This document shows, piece after piece, positions 12,202-24,154 of a stretch of DNA of 64,000 nucleotides. The translations under genes and the position numbers were made by a program. How positions within the stretch are numbered: the first letter of the stretch is position 1; every line of letters begins with the position of its first letter. The notes beneath the pieces are model-generated. The model did not search any database, had not been told where the DNA came from, and was given only the letters and a program-made list of their open reading frames with translations. Origin of the DNA: Mesodorylaimus sp. YZB2_4 (Eukaryota > Nematoda > Enoplea > Dorylaimida > Dorylaimidae). The DNA is taken from assembly GCA_030248295.1 (NCBI GenBank), contig JASANH010000534.1:62001-126000 (forward strand), in the 5' to 3' direction.

Positions 12202-15200
12202 ATGCAAACACTATCTTCAGTCTCCGCTCGTATTTCCGAACGAACGAAATCGGCTTATCGCCGTGTGCGTTCATTTTGCGAGGAAATAATCCAATGGAGA
12301 CGGCCAGTGATCAGTTCCTATTATTTATTGATTACTAATGCAGCATTTTGGTAAGCAATGCCAGGTTACGAATACAAATCGGTTTAGTTCGTGTTACCAA
12401 GCGCGAAGGCAGCTAGGAAGTTAGCCACAAACCTACACCACGAACGTCAGTTTGTGGTTTAGCCAAAAAATTTAGCCTGCAGAATTTATAAATCAGGGTT
12501 TTGGCTTTTAGGGGATGCGTGTTTTACCTCGAGCAAGCTCAGCAATTTGCGTTCTTGGTGGCGATGGCTGCTATTCTATTTGTTACTTCCGTTTTATCAA
12601 CTGCTGTTATAGCGAGTGAGAAGTCTTTTCGGTACTTTGCGTGCATAAACTAACGCGATTATCTTTTAGCCGCCGATATCGTGCCGAATACGCAAAGGTC
12701 TTACAAGTGAGTGGACTCTCATTTTCTCATGACTGGTGCTGGATATCTGAGTTATCTCAGGCTGGAAACTGGTCTGTGTGCTTGGGAGTACTTGACCATT
12801 GGTGGGCACAAAGATGAGCCGGCATGGTTATCAAGTGATGACTCATGCCTGACCTCGTCGACTTTAATTCCTATGTATTTTCTCATTTTCAGGAAATGGC
12901 TTGATGCGGAGGAGTCGGAGGAGATGGTGCAAGGGGGCTCCTTTATTTCTACAATTCTGAAACCCATCGGCGCTATTGCTTTCGTCGTGGAATCGTTCTT
13001 CGTTCCCGCAGTCACCTTTACTTTTTCGCTCTTGTTCCAACGTACAGCTAGCGTAAGTGGGCTCTTGGTCAAGTTTCAGCATACCCGTTGATGCTGCTGT
13101 TTCAGGTCGTAGTCATGACGGGCTCCATAATAGCGGCTCATTATTTGGAACTCGAAGAACAGGAAAAGGCGTGCTGGACTGCGTATCTGACGGGTAAGCC
13201 GATGACACCGCCGCTCGCCAACTCCGGATGGCGCCAGTTTTCTTTCAGTGCTGCTGACGATCCTGATCCCGCCTTGGAAGTATAACGGGGTAACGGACCA
13301 GATAATCACATTTTTATCCAACTTATATGTGGCTACTCGCGACTGGCTGGTCCAGAATGTTTTTGGTCCGATCTTCCGTCTTCTCCGATCCATATTCTTT
13401 GTTGTACGTTATATCGTTTGTGGATATTGGATCCCGCCCCTGGTCGCCAAGGTCACTCATATTTGTCAGTGTGTTTGGTCGAGTATCAGGAGGAATTTTC
13501 TGGATCCTGTTGGACGCTGTCTGGCTTATTTAAAATGCCAAATTATTTACTGGGCTTGCGGGCATTGGATCCCGCCTTTAGTCGAGTATCTGCAGGAAAA
13601 GAAACGATTGCTGATTGAGTGGATCGATCGTCGTATCGTTCAGCCGATCGTGGCAGCTTACAATCGTGTGAAACGGTTTTGCGTGTATTGGTTTGGTGGT
13701 TATTGGATCGCCCCGTTTCGGCAGTGGTGCGCTGATAAAAGAGACGAAATGATTTTGGGTTTCCTACAGTACGTCATTGAACCGATCATCGCTTTCTTCT
13801 CTGACTTTAAGAACAATATGAAGTACATTCTATTTGGACATTGGATCCCTCCATTCACTGCCTGGTTTCGTCGTCGTGTTATCGACCCTATCGTACGAGC
13901 TATTGTCAGGATCTACAATATTGCCGACTACGTGTTTTGTGGCCGTTGGATCCCGGGTCTGCTGGCCTACTTACATCGAAAAACGACCGACGCCAGACTG
14001 TATGTTGAGGAGTGCTTGCGACGATTGCGTGCCTATCTTATTCGACGTGCCATAGAGACGAGGGACTACGTCGTCCGTTGCGCGATACAGGCGAGGGACT
14101 ACTGTCGCGATTTGGCCAGGAGGACGGCGATTTATATCAAGACCAACGTGGTCCTGCCCTTCATCCAGTGGGTCAAGGAGACTCGGGTTCGAGTCAGGCA
14201 TTGGTTTATAAACCATGTCCTCAAGCCGGCGTGGCAAGGAGCCAAGGAGCAGTGGCGTAGATTCAAATACTATGTCAAGCACCATGTCTTCTATCCAGCT
14301 TTACGTCGCACGGCCTACTTGATGGTATCGGGTGTCATATACGCATGGAATAATGCAGTGTTGCCTGTAGTGGCCGTTCTGACCGAGTATGGGGCTCGTG
14401 GAAAAGATTACGCGTGGGTGAATTGGGGTGAACCGGCCATGGACTGGCTGGCTAGGAACTTGCCTGAAAAGTCGCCTTTTGTCGGTAAGTGGCTGTTGGC
14501 GGAAATGGGACAGGCTAGGGGGAGCGGATAAGGCAGATAGGGTTATTTATGGCCAAAGCCTGGATGCTAGTGGGGCTCGTCGGACTTTAGGGGTCTTTTC
14601 CACGAGATCCCAACCTTTCATCCGATGAAGCCCAGGCTGAGTTATACTTACGGGGGGACCTTTTGCACCAGGCCAAAAACCCAGGGCAGCCAACCAAGTC
14701 CATGACTGACATGATCCCGACGGGTGGCGCCAGCTGCTGGTCCCGCGCAGAAGATCGATTGTCGGACGAACCTCTGCAAGATTGACCCTCCTCCAAAGCA
14801 TGAGTAGAATAGGTGCTGGTGTGAGAGAGCTACGTTTCCATTGTTGAAAAAAATTACCACGATGTCATATTATTGATTTGTTTTCAGATGACAGCGACAC
14901 GGAGTTGAAGGACTTCCTTCCATCGGATAACGAGGATGAGGATGAGATAACAGTCGAGACTGACGATGACAGCGATGAGCAAGGATCTGAGCGCACGCCC
15001 GGCATTTCTGCCGCACTGTCAGCTTTACCAAATACTGAAGTGGTTCAGTTGAAACTTCCAGCAGCAGCCGCCGTTCGAACATTCGTGTCCTCGCATCTTG
15101 TTGGCTCAAGTTCTGAAGAAGGTAAGTTGCCAACTGGCTGCACTTTGTCTGCCCTCAGTGCCAACCCACTTTCGTTTCAGAGGACGAATTCAGTATCGGT

Positions 15201-15515
15201 TTGAACTTCCCCGCTGTAGAACATGCTGATTCGGATGAGGAGGAAGAGAAGAGTTTGGTGCCTCGTAAACTCTCAGCATCGTCGTCTTGGTCGCAGCGAC
15301 GCCAAAAGCCGAGGAAGCTATCTGGCGCCAGCAGTACTCCGTCCACGTCACAGCATAAGTCAGCAGCCAATGTAAGCTCGTCGTCGAAGGGGAGAGAGGA
15401 GTTGATCGCGCCAAACACATCGCCTGAGCAAATGCCAGTCAAGACTTTACACCGACCATCTTCTGAACTGGAACCTGACTTCGAGATGATTGACCACAAC
15501 GAGGTGGACGACTAG
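12202..15515 (+). CDS. RETREG/FAM134-like ER-phagy receptor with a WIPP repeat array
   Basis: Eight exons (12202-12350, 12512-12615, 12670-12706, 12893-13052, 13106-13193, 13249-14484, 14888-15121, 15181-15515) splice in frame to 780 residues. The N-terminus resembles the reticulon-homology domain of RETREG proteins: IIQWRRPVISSYYLLITNAAFW, then membrane segments FLVAMAAILFVTSVLSTAVI (about 65-84) and two later hydrophobic pairs up to VLLTILIPPW (about 180-189). Residues about 215-420 form tandem repeats centred on G-[YHR]-W-I-P-P, with the Trp residues 46, 46, 46 and 35 residues apart. A basic helical region follows. The acidic tail ends PDFEMIDHNEVDD, which matches the LC3-interacting region of FAM134 proteins. 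By family it should sit in curved ER membrane and bind Atg8/LC3. Human relatives are about 470-540 residues, so the repeat block is extra. Function is inferred; the repeats are not known to me. Confidence 0.7.
13390..13990 (+). repeat. Tandem coding repeats (138-bp period) encoding GxWIPP modules
   Basis: Five copies of a TATTGGATCCCGCC-like word lie about 138 bp apart (near 13426, 13564, 13702, 13840) with the last about 105 bp further on. They encode GYWIPPLVAKV, GHWIPPLVEYL, GYWIAPFRQWC, GHWIPPFTAWF and GRWIPGLLAYL. A second motif in phase with them, (D/Q/E)P(I/V), recurs at the same spacing. The copies differ a lot at the DNA level, so the expansion is not recent. Confidence 0.8.
14485..14887. 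repeat. Intron 6 of the RETREG-like gene carrying a dispersed repeat
   Basis: This 0.4-kb intron holds, on the minus strand around 14640-14720, a sequence shared with the RAE1 intron at 54540-54600 (+). The shared core reads ACTTGGTTGG, then GGGTTTTTGGC and TGGTGCAAAAG. No terminal repeats or reading frame were seen. Confidence 0.5.
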
Positions 15516-16190
15516 TCAAGTCTGGCCTGCCGTTGATAGATCTGTCTTTCGCGTACTGTCAGCCTGTTTTCTTTGCTGTGAGTCTACTGGACATAATAGC
15601 GCTTGGTGGTCTTATCCTTATCGTTAGCTGTTCTGACGTGAGTGTTGCGCATGATCAGTACTGGAACCCGTCTCGTTGCTGTATGTATGTGTAATAGATT
15701 TTAATTTTTAAGACGAGTATCGTGTTGCTGGCTCCTTTTTTGGCATTACTGAGGGACATCAGTTGCGAGCAAGTTCACCGCTTGCAAATTTGAATTTTGC
15801 GCGTTCTGAGATTCTCAGGTTATATGAGCGGCTGATTTGAAGTAGTCGCGGCTGGCAGTGCCTGATTGCGTGACCAGCTGGTTTTCACGCTGCTCGATGA
15901 TTCGTGCGAAAGTTTTTTCTTTTCTGGTGAACTTGGTCGATTCTGCGTCATTAGGCCTACTGGAAATAAGGAGCGACGTATCGTTTACAGGGGCTATCGT
16001 GTATAATTCGAATGTGATTATTTTTACGTAGGCCCTTTACGGGGCGGCGCAATATCGCCGATATCATACGTCTTCTTTTTAACATTACCTATTCTAATTA
16101 GCTCGTTAAAAAGGACAGAAAGTTAAAATTGGCAAATGCTAGCTACTGTACTGAATATGCGTCTTCTGGTCGTTTAGGTCTTATTTCTGA
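15516..16190. other. Intergenic region between the RETREG-like gene and KSR
   Basis: This holds the 3' UTR of the upstream gene and the promoter and 5' UTR of KSR, which run in the same direction. I see no conserved coding sequence, RNA gene or repeat in it. Confidence 0.4.
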
Positions 16191-19100
16191 ATGGGGAAAG
16201 AAGAGAGTAGTTGGATGCAGGATCTTAAAGATACTGCATTCGTGATCAAATTGACAGCAAATAAATTATACGGTTTCCGAAATGACAGAGGGGTAGTTTC
16301 CAGTGAAGTCGACGCTTTTATTCTAGAAAATGAGGTAAGTAGAATAAATGCGTGGTTAGCACATTTTTGTTGAAGGGGCTATAATGGCAAACTTTTTCGG
16401 AAAGCTGTTGTTCTTAGGCTACAAGTTGTTGGGTTTATGCGGGTGACTTATTGTTTGTCCACTCGACAGATGGAACTCGAGCTACCTTGCCCATCTTGCT
16501 TCCAGATAACTTATGTAGTGCGCGTAGGACTATTCATTCATTTGACTTTGTAGGGCGCACAGAAAACTGCTGTACACGTCATGCTCGCTACTATAGTTTT
16601 AGTGTCAGTGGGAGCTTGCAATAAAAACTTGACCTAGAAACCAATCAGCTAGTCTAGGTCGAAGCCTGACGATAAAAATCCCGCTGAATGTTATTTTGCT
16701 GACTGTGGTACCTGTCGTTTCAGGCAAAATTGATTCGGCTATTTAGTCGATTGCTTTGCCTTAAATTACAAAATGAGAACGAGCTAGCCGCGGAGAAGGC
16801 CGATGCTTATGGAAGTATTGATTTGTGGCTCAATATCGTCAACGTTAGTGATACGGCGGTCAAGGTAAGGTTGACTAACGTAGACCGTATTTCCTTTCGT
16901 GGACGATATGGCGAATTAGTCGCTTTTCACAACAGACTACCTAGAGGGGACGCTGAGGCTTTGGGGCTGTATTACGCAGCGACGAATGATAGAGCTGATG
17001 TGCGATCTCTAAGCGTGCGCTCGGGCCTTCGTTAGTTATTTGAGAAACAGAGTGTTTCTCATTCGTCTGATGTGTTGTTTGCCAGGGCATAAAAGGATCC
17101 CCGTATGCTGAACAGGATAAATCCCTTTTGTTAATGCCCTGTTTTGCGGGGATGATACGGCCCATTTGACGCTGTTCTCGCCTAATGGTCCCATGCTTGC
17201 GTGAAAGGGTGAATTCCTTACGTGAAATGCCCTATTTCAGGCTCTAAAGACGGAAGTCAAGTCTGTCGAGGAGCTGCTTCAGTACAATGACGCCAACATG
17301 GAAGAATTATGTGACCGGTGCGTTATCAGTGGCGAGGACAGACGACGTCTTTCAACAGCGACGCGGAATTTAAAGACCTACACGAAGCGATGGCTGGGTA
17401 AGGATGCTCTTCGGATTGTTGTATTTACATAGACCCGTTGCGAGGGTGTTGTGGTTATTAGCTCAGCGCGCGCACTTGTATTGAGTTATTTCTAGCCCAC
17501 ACCATTTTTAGACGAGAAGCGAGAGCCGAAAGACGAGTTCTTCGATTCTGCTTTATGTTGGATTAGTTATGAGCGACCCAATTTGTTAAAGTCGCCTAAT
17601 TTTGCCCGAGACAATCAAAATCGGCGATCAATTTCTGAATCAGGTGTCGATTCAGGGGCGTCAGACTCCGGCCTGGGCTCTCACCCGTCACAGACATCGT
17701 TACCGACCGCAAGTCCCCCGGCCAGTCCCGCTTCGTTCACGGGAAGTGGTGCCACTGGACTGAGCACCGGTGGGAATGTCAACACCGTATCCCAGCACCC
17801 GCCGCCCAAATCGCCCACTTCGTTGTTTCACTGGAGCACGAATGCTGGCTCGGGAACTCGGGGTGTTACACCGCCCGGCACACCGTCCTACGTTGTTGGT
17901 CAAAAACAGGCAACAGCACCCAACTCGCTGACCGTCACCTCCGCTCAAGCGAAGAAATTGGCTTCAGTTGGCGGCAAAGCGCCGACGACACCACCGCCCA
18001 GTTTGAGATGGGGAACAACGTCTTTCGGGTTCAATGCGACATCGCAGCCTCCAACTGGCAATCCCGGTCCTTTTATGACTCGAAGCCGCTCTCACGAATC
18101 AAACTTGCCAAATCGAATCATTCGGGCCGATCAGGTGGCGTCAGGAATACCAGTAACGGGTGCCACGACGCCGTCCTCGTCAACGTCGGCAGTGCAATTC
18201 ATTTTGCCATTGGCATCACATTACGCCGGTTCCAGTATGAGCCCAGATCAGTCGAGTACTTTCTCGGATGCGCCGCTGCTGTCGCCTTCGTTCGGATATA
18301 GTAGCCCTACTGCCGGAGAAAACACACAATGTAAGCATTCTGCTGAATAACACCTTGAACTTTAGCATAGCTTTTTTTTCAGCTTTGCAAGTGCCAAAAT
18401 CACCGCGCGGCGCCGTACGTATGGTGCACAATATCAATCACCGTTTCAATCGAATGTGGAAACCGTCCATGTCTCTTTGCTGTCACTGTAACAAAGTCAT
18501 CGGGTTATCGGGCGAACGATGCACAGATTGCAAGTAAGTCACGAGCATAGTTCTGTTGGTCTGTTGGGACAGGTACATAGTTGGTCATTTTTTATAACAA
18601 AATCCCATTTGTTACATCCCCTTGATTTAAATACTAAAGTTAATGACAAAAACTACAGTTTTAATTTTATCATGTTAAATTATTCTGTTAGGGTCGCGCG
18701 CGGACAGTTATGGGTAGAGTTAGGATGCTAAGGGAAACTTGCGATGTAAATTTTTCGTATTTTCGAACTTACTTTTACCTCAGAAACTGTATTTGTTCTT
18801 TTTACTAAATCTTGGATTATGCGGTAAACATGCGCTTTACTGGAGACCCCGATAACTTTTTTGGCCGAGCCCAAGGACTTTTCCCTACCTTTTCCTTATT
18901 CCTACCCTTTCCTTATTCCTATATATACATGGCTCTGGCCGTCTGACGCTTCTGCTCTGGGTCAGATTTCGAGGAATAAATAACGCAAGCGAATAAGACT
19001 GTTTTGAAAATGAATTAATCTCTCATTTGTATGCATCGTCTTCGAAGCTCTGTTTTGTCAACAAAAATTCTTATTCCTGTCGCGACTGAACCAGAGTACA

Positions 19101-21292
19101 AATTCAGCGACTGTAACAAAGCACTGCTATTTTAGGATCAAAGTGCACACATTGTGCAAGCAGGAAGTTGGCGCAACTTGTGGATTGACGCCGCAACGAT
19201 TGAGGCAGATTTATGATTATATTGTTCAGAACAATGAAGATGGGGGTAAGCTGTTTGTCCTTGTGTCTAGTGCCCTTCTGACTGCGTTATTTATTTCCAG
19301 TCCTAGTGAGCTCATCGCCGCATCTGATTGACGGCAAACGATCGGACTGTTCTTTGTCCAACTCCATGTCGTCGGGCGTGTTGAGTGGTGATATGCCCCT
19401 TTCCAGTTCCAGTAGCTGTACGAGCTCTGCTCCGTCCACACCCGCTCCAATAATTGGTCCGCAGCAGCCGTCGCCCGGCGTCCACGTTGTTCGGCATTCC
19501 AAGTTCTCGTATCCAGGTACGGCCCGTGATGTTGATGGAAGGAATCAGCGTGGGAATTTCCCTTTCCTGTTTTAGATGTTCCCGCAGTGATGGTGGAGGA
19601 ACCAAAGTATGGACTAATTAGCAAACAGCAACGCGCGGTTTATAAATTGGTTTTATTTTCAGTGAATTACGAGGTTCGCAAGGCAGCGATCACACCGTAC
19701 ACAACAGCAACGAAGGCTCGTTGACGGGGGCGGTAAGTGGGATAATTAGGGAGGGGCAGGATGGTGCGGGGCGAGGCTAATATCCACAATCCTAGTTTGT
19801 TGAAGAGAGGTTGTGCCTAATGAATGACCATTAATGATACAGTCCGTCCTGTGTTGGCGTGTTGTGTGGGCGACAGCGGATGTGAGGGAAGTTTGTTTTT
19901 TTCAGGGCTCCGAGCTGACATTGTCGCCAGAAGGAGAGAACGTGGTTGACAGTTTCGGTAGCAACGATAGTAATTTCAGTAACAAGCATGAGTTCAGAAG
20001 GGATGTGTGGTACGAAGCTTCAGGGCACTGACGTTGCATTCTAATGCAGGATACCATTTTTAGGAGCAAATCGACCATTAAAATTAATGCTTGGCGCGAG
20101 TGGACCATTCCAATCGAGGATATCAAGTTTCGTGCCGAAGATCCGCCACCACGTCGGGGCCGATTCGGAGAAGTACATCGTGCTTATTGGCATCAGGACG
20201 TGGCAGTCAAGTTCTTGAAGATGGATCACGTGGCCGATGAAAAACAATTGGAAACATTCAAATTAGAAGTAAGGAGCTTGAATGTCGGCGTGACGAGGGG
20301 GCATTCTCGGCTCGTTATAGGTATCGACGTTCCGCAGTACCCGGCACGAGAACCTGATCCTATTCTTGGGATGCTGTATGAATCCGCCTAGATTAGGCAT
20401 CGTCATGAATTGGTGTCGCGGGCAGACCTTGTACACGACTCTGCACGTTCGAGGCGAGCGGCTGGATATGAATAGAATTATTAACATTGCGATTCAAGTT
20501 TCGCAGGTGAGCTAAGGGCGTGTTGGCCTGTGGGCTATCTGTAATCGATTGTTGTTCAGGGTATGTCCTACTTACACGGGAAGAAGATTATCCACAAAGA
20601 TCTCAGATCGAAGAACGTGTTCATCGAGAAGAATCGAGCCGTCATTACCGACTTTGGTCTGTTTAGCGTTGGTCGCTTGCTGCGATCCGAACATGCGGTC
20701 GAGTAAGGAAAGGGCAGTGTGGTGTGAATGGGGTGCACTAATGGTCTTTGTTTTAGTCGGAGGTACTTGCACGTGCCCAAACACTGGCTGTGCTATTTGG
20801 CACCGGAAATAATGCGTAATTTATTGAGATATAATTTGTATCACGAATTGGACGAGTTGCCCTTTTCCAATGCCACCGATGTGTACGCATTTGGGTAAGT
20901 CCAGGTCAGGTGCTGAGATATGACAGGGTGGCAGTCTGGTCTCTTTTCCCAGAACCTTGTGGTACGAGCTGGTGACGGGGGAATTTCCGTTCAAACGTCA
21001 GCCTCCTGAAGTGATTATTTGGCAAGTCGGGCGAGGAGTGAAAGCAGCTTTGAACAACGTGCAGACGACGAAGGAGGTGAAGGTAAGATGAAGGAGAGTG
21101 TGCTATAGCGGACGGTTTTCATGTTGGATCATGTTTCAGGACATGCTTATGCAGTGCTGGGCATCAAAACCGGCCGATCGGCTCGATTTCAATGCGATAT
21201 TGAAAACGTTCGATAAAATGCCGAGAAAACGTTTGGCTCGGAGTCCCAGCCATCCTGTGCACATGTCACGAAGCGCCGAAGCCATATTTTAG
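16191..21292 (+). CDS. KSR: Kinase suppressor of Ras (Raf/MEK/ERK scaffold pseudokinase)
   Basis: KSR scaffolds Raf, MEK and ERK downstream of Ras. Exon 1 starts MGKEESSWMQDLKDTAF and encodes the N-terminal CA1 region, continued near 16725 and 17241-17398. A Ser/Pro-rich linker (17524-18331) follows. An atypical C1 zinc finger comes next: VHNINHRFNRMW, CCHCN, CTDCK, and in the next exon VHTLCKQ. The kinase domain starts WTIPIEDIKF. Its Gly-rich loop is degenerate (PPPRRGRFGEVHRA), VAVKFL keeps the Lys, and the catalytic loop reads HKDLRSKNV with HKD in place of HRD, the KSR hallmark. ITDFGLF and WYELVTGEFPFKRQP follow, and the protein ends MSRSAEAIF at TAG 21290-21292. Intron 18533-19136 is about 0.6 kb. 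HKD and the domain order separate it from Raf. Confidence 0.92.
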
Positions 21293-21796
21293 CGGAGGCG
21301 AAGGACGTGGACCTAAAATGGCTCATGAACAAATATCGAGGAAATCACGTAAGTCAAAGCCAAAGGACGACGTCATGGTGCAATGTTTTAAAAGTTCTTA
21401 ATGGGCAAGTTTTCTGGATATGCGCTGGCGCCTGTGGTGTTCTTAAACTTTTTGGATAGCCGAGTGGGGATTGGAATTAGGAGTCTTACCCATTCCTGCG
21501 CATGGCGGCCGAAGATGTTTGTAAATCAAAAGAGGAATACGAACGAGTAAATGTGCTCTGTATAATTTCTTTTATGGTTGTGACCGTGTCTACTTAGGAT
21601 TTTATTTTTTATCAGGCATCACTTGCGCACTACTTATGAATGGGCTCTAGCTTGCCAGACATCAGTTTTGATTTGACGATTTTTAAGCAGTTATCAAATA
21701 TTGTCAATGGATTTGTTTGTATGCGCACTGATAAAAGAAAGGCCTCATATTTTGTTTTAATCTACACTAAAGACATTGTACCTCACATCGAATCGG

Positions 21797-21802
21797 AATA
21801 AA
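21797..21802 (+). terminator. Poly(A) signal of KSR
   Basis: An AATAAA about 505 bp after the KSR stop would give a 3' UTR of about 0.5 kb, ending about 100 bp before the stop codon of the convergent RNA-binding protein gene. Confidence 0.5.
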
Positions 21803-21917
21803 TTCTTTGGGACGTTAATTAAGGCAACCGAAAAAAGACACTGGTTTTATGCACTGGCTAGGAATGGTCAAATATGTAAGCTGAATACTGAATAGACGTC
21901 CCTGAATGTCTTGTAGC

Positions 21918-23849
21918 TCATTTTTCCTGAATAATGCGCAATTGGCGCCCTGCATATTTGAACCCGTTCAAAGCCATTATGGCCGCATTTGCCTCCTCTT
22001 GACGCTGAAAAAAGACGACTGCTTCGCTTTCGTCCTTCTTTTGATCCTTGACCAGAGACAAGCCACTCGGCGTCACACCCGCTTTCTCTTGCATAATCGA
22101 GCCTACTTCGGCCGAAGATACGCGATAGGGTAAATTGTAGACTCGAATAGCGAGACCCCCTTGCGAGGCCACTCTTCGATTTGGTGCTCCTGGCTCGCTC
22201 CTCTCATCGCTGTCATTTCGTTGACGTTTCCAATTTTGCTGATCGAAACCGTGAGAACGAGGTGGACGGCAGACACTAGCTTGCTCGTGCGATTCATCAA
22301 TATTGCGATTGATTCGATAGGCTCTTTGATATTCGCCGCCAGCACCCATCGCCCGAGGCGATTTATTGGTCTCGTCCGCATAAGACGCATTTTCTTGGCG
22401 TCGATAACCTCGATCACAAGCAGCTTGACGCGGGGAACGTTTGTATTCATCCATGCCGCCCGATTCGGTCGACGAAGTAGATCGTTGATTCTTGATTCTG
22501 CGACGAAGATCGTTTGCCGCCAATTCCTTCCCTGAATGACGAAATTGCTTCCTAGGTGGCTCATGAGATTGCATTTCTTCCACTTCGACCCCTCCATACC
22601 CGTCATTATGGCTTGGAACGATATGAGATCTTCGGTGACGAGGAGCACCACGTTCGCTTCCCCTCGCGGCCAGGCCCCCTCGTCCATCGAATCCCCGTCG
22701 ATTCTGGAACTGACTGCCGCGTTTAATCAAGGCACCCCCAAAACCGCCACCTCGAACACGAGATCGGCCGCTGTTCTGCCTTCCGCCTCGATAGCCACGA
22801 TTGAATGGGCCCGTCTGTTCCCTGTCGAAGAATGGGCGATCCTGCTGGGGACCAGGCCCAAAGAACAAAGCTCGCTGCCTGTCTTCCTGCATTTTGTTGA
22901 AGGCGTGGTCGCATTCGGCGCACGGACGCCCAGTGATTCCACTCAAAATCGTGTCGTCTAACTTGGGCATTTCTTCATCCGACAAGTAGCCAACTCGTTT
23001 CAGGAATCGCAAATAGCTTTCCTTGTCGATGAAGGCCACATAGACCTGGTCATTCATCATCTTCTCCACACTGTACTCCGACTTGATGCCCATACTGCTG
23101 AGCAGATCGGCGAACTGATCGGGCCCCCAGGTCGGGGGTATGTTGTAGCAGCGGACCCAGTACCCGCCTCTCCCCAACGGCAGCAATTTCGCACAACTAT
23201 TTTGCACCAATTCAGGACACAGCGGCGGCACTGCGGGGCCCGGGGGAAAGGGCAACAACGGAGCTCTCTGAGTTTGGCGAAGACTAAACGAACTTTGCTC
23301 TCCAAATCCAGCCGACGAGATTTCCCATTTGGGCGACGATGCGGTGATCGGCCAGGGCATGAGATTCATATGCACAAATTCCGGCTCCATTTCAGGCTCA
23401 TTCTGCTCATGGCCATTGCCGGACTGCATTTGTTCCAATTCCACTTTCTCGCGACTATTCGAGCTCTCATCGCCCTTGATCGACTCCACCGTCAGATGTT
23501 TAATGAAAGCTGCGGCAGCTATGCTCGAGCTCGTAGGACGGCCTTCGTCGCGATAAGCTTCGATAATTTCCAATTTCTTTTTCGCATCGCACAATCGCAA
23601 TTCCACTTTTTTCCCTTCCACTTCTTGCCCGTCGTGACGCAACGCCTTGATGGCTTCGTCCGAAGACATGACTCTGATGAACGCTTGCCCGTAGTCGCCG
23701 CCGAGAACGTGAACTTCGCCAGGCTGTATGTTCACGTCGCAGAGCAGCTTACGAATGCTCGGAGCATTGCAATAGGAACTGGGCAGCCCTTTGAGATGAA
23801 TCGAAATCGCTTTGGCCTCCGTTTCGTAATAGCTCATTTCACAAGGCAA
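21918..23849 (-). CDS. RBM12-like RNA-binding protein with three RRMs and RGG region
   Basis: A single uninterrupted exon encodes 643 residues starting MPCEMSYYETEAKAIS. A divergent, qRRM-like RRM lies at about 15-90 (ISIHLKGLPSSYC, GQAFIRV). A second RRM at about 228-300 reads YWVRCYNIPPTWG and DQVYVAFID. An Arg/Gly-rich stretch at about 340-420 (RGYRGGRQNSGRSRVRGGGFGG) is followed by a long charged, Arg-rich low-complexity region. A C-terminal RRM (about 565-643) has RVYNLPYRVSS and EAVVFFQRQEEANAA. The arrangement resembles RBM12 and hnRNP F/H relatives, which act in pre-mRNA processing in the nucleus. The exact orthologue is uncertain. An upstream non-coding or short coding exon may exist, as no strong promoter is seen. 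Confidence 0.8.
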   Translation of the reverse strand: MPCEMSYYETEAKAISIHLKGLPSSYCNAPSIRKLLCDVNIQPGEVHVLGGDYGQAFIRVMSSDEAIKALRHDGQEVEGKKVELRLCDAKKKLEIIEAYRDEGRPTSSSIAAAAFIKHLTVESIKGDESSNSREKVELEQMQSGNGHEQNEPEMEPEFVHMNLMPWPITASSPKWEISSAGFGEQSSFSLRQTQRAPLLPFPPGPAVPPLCPELVQNSCAKLLPLGRGGYWVRCYNIPPTWGPDQFADLLSSMGIKSEYSVEKMMNDQVYVAFIDKESYLRFLKRVGYLSDEEMPKLDDTILSGITGRPCAECDHAFNKMQEDRQRALFFGPGPQQDRPFFDREQTGPFNRGYRGGRQNSGRSRVRGGGFGGALIKRGSQFQNRRGFDGRGGLAARGSERGAPRHRRSHIVPSHNDGYGGVEVEEMQSHEPPRKQFRHSGKELAANDLRRRIKNQRSTSSTESGGMDEYKRSPRQAACDRGYRRQENASYADETNKSPRAMGAGGEYQRAYRINRNIDESHEQASVCRPPRSHGFDQQNWKRQRNDSDERSEPGAPNRRVASQGGLAIRVYNLPYRVSSAEVGSIMQEKAGVTPSGLSLVKDQKKDESEAVVFFQRQEEANAAIMALNGFKYAGRQLRIIQEK

Positions 23850-24154
23850 TCCTTCGGCAGTAATCGAGCCAATAATACCAATTTGTTTTTGAAACCTCGC
23901 TTCTTTGAATTTATTCGTTTCAGAAACGATAAGTGAAAGTCAGACCCTGTTCGAAATAAAAAACTATTAGTCGGGGCTGGAAAAATGCACGCTCACATAT
24001 CAGACGGGTTTCGAAAACCCTATCCAACAAAATACCCAAAATGGCTGAACCAAGGTTTACTACAAGTGCCATATCTGAAAAGCCTAAAACATTGTATGAG
24101 AGTCACAAAAAGTAACATAAAATAGCAAGAAAATGGCACGGGGAGATGACCACT

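Noticed and set aside
13971-14285. Open frame on the minus strand opposite the RETREG-like exon 6
   Set aside because: The plus strand has a continuous, repeat-structured coding exon with good splice sites; the opposite frame is its shadow.
22161-23936. Long plus-strand open frames (124-244 codons) over 22161-23936
   Set aside because: They lie opposite the RRM-containing 643-codon frame. The Arg/Ser-rich composition on the minus strand leaves the complement open by chance.
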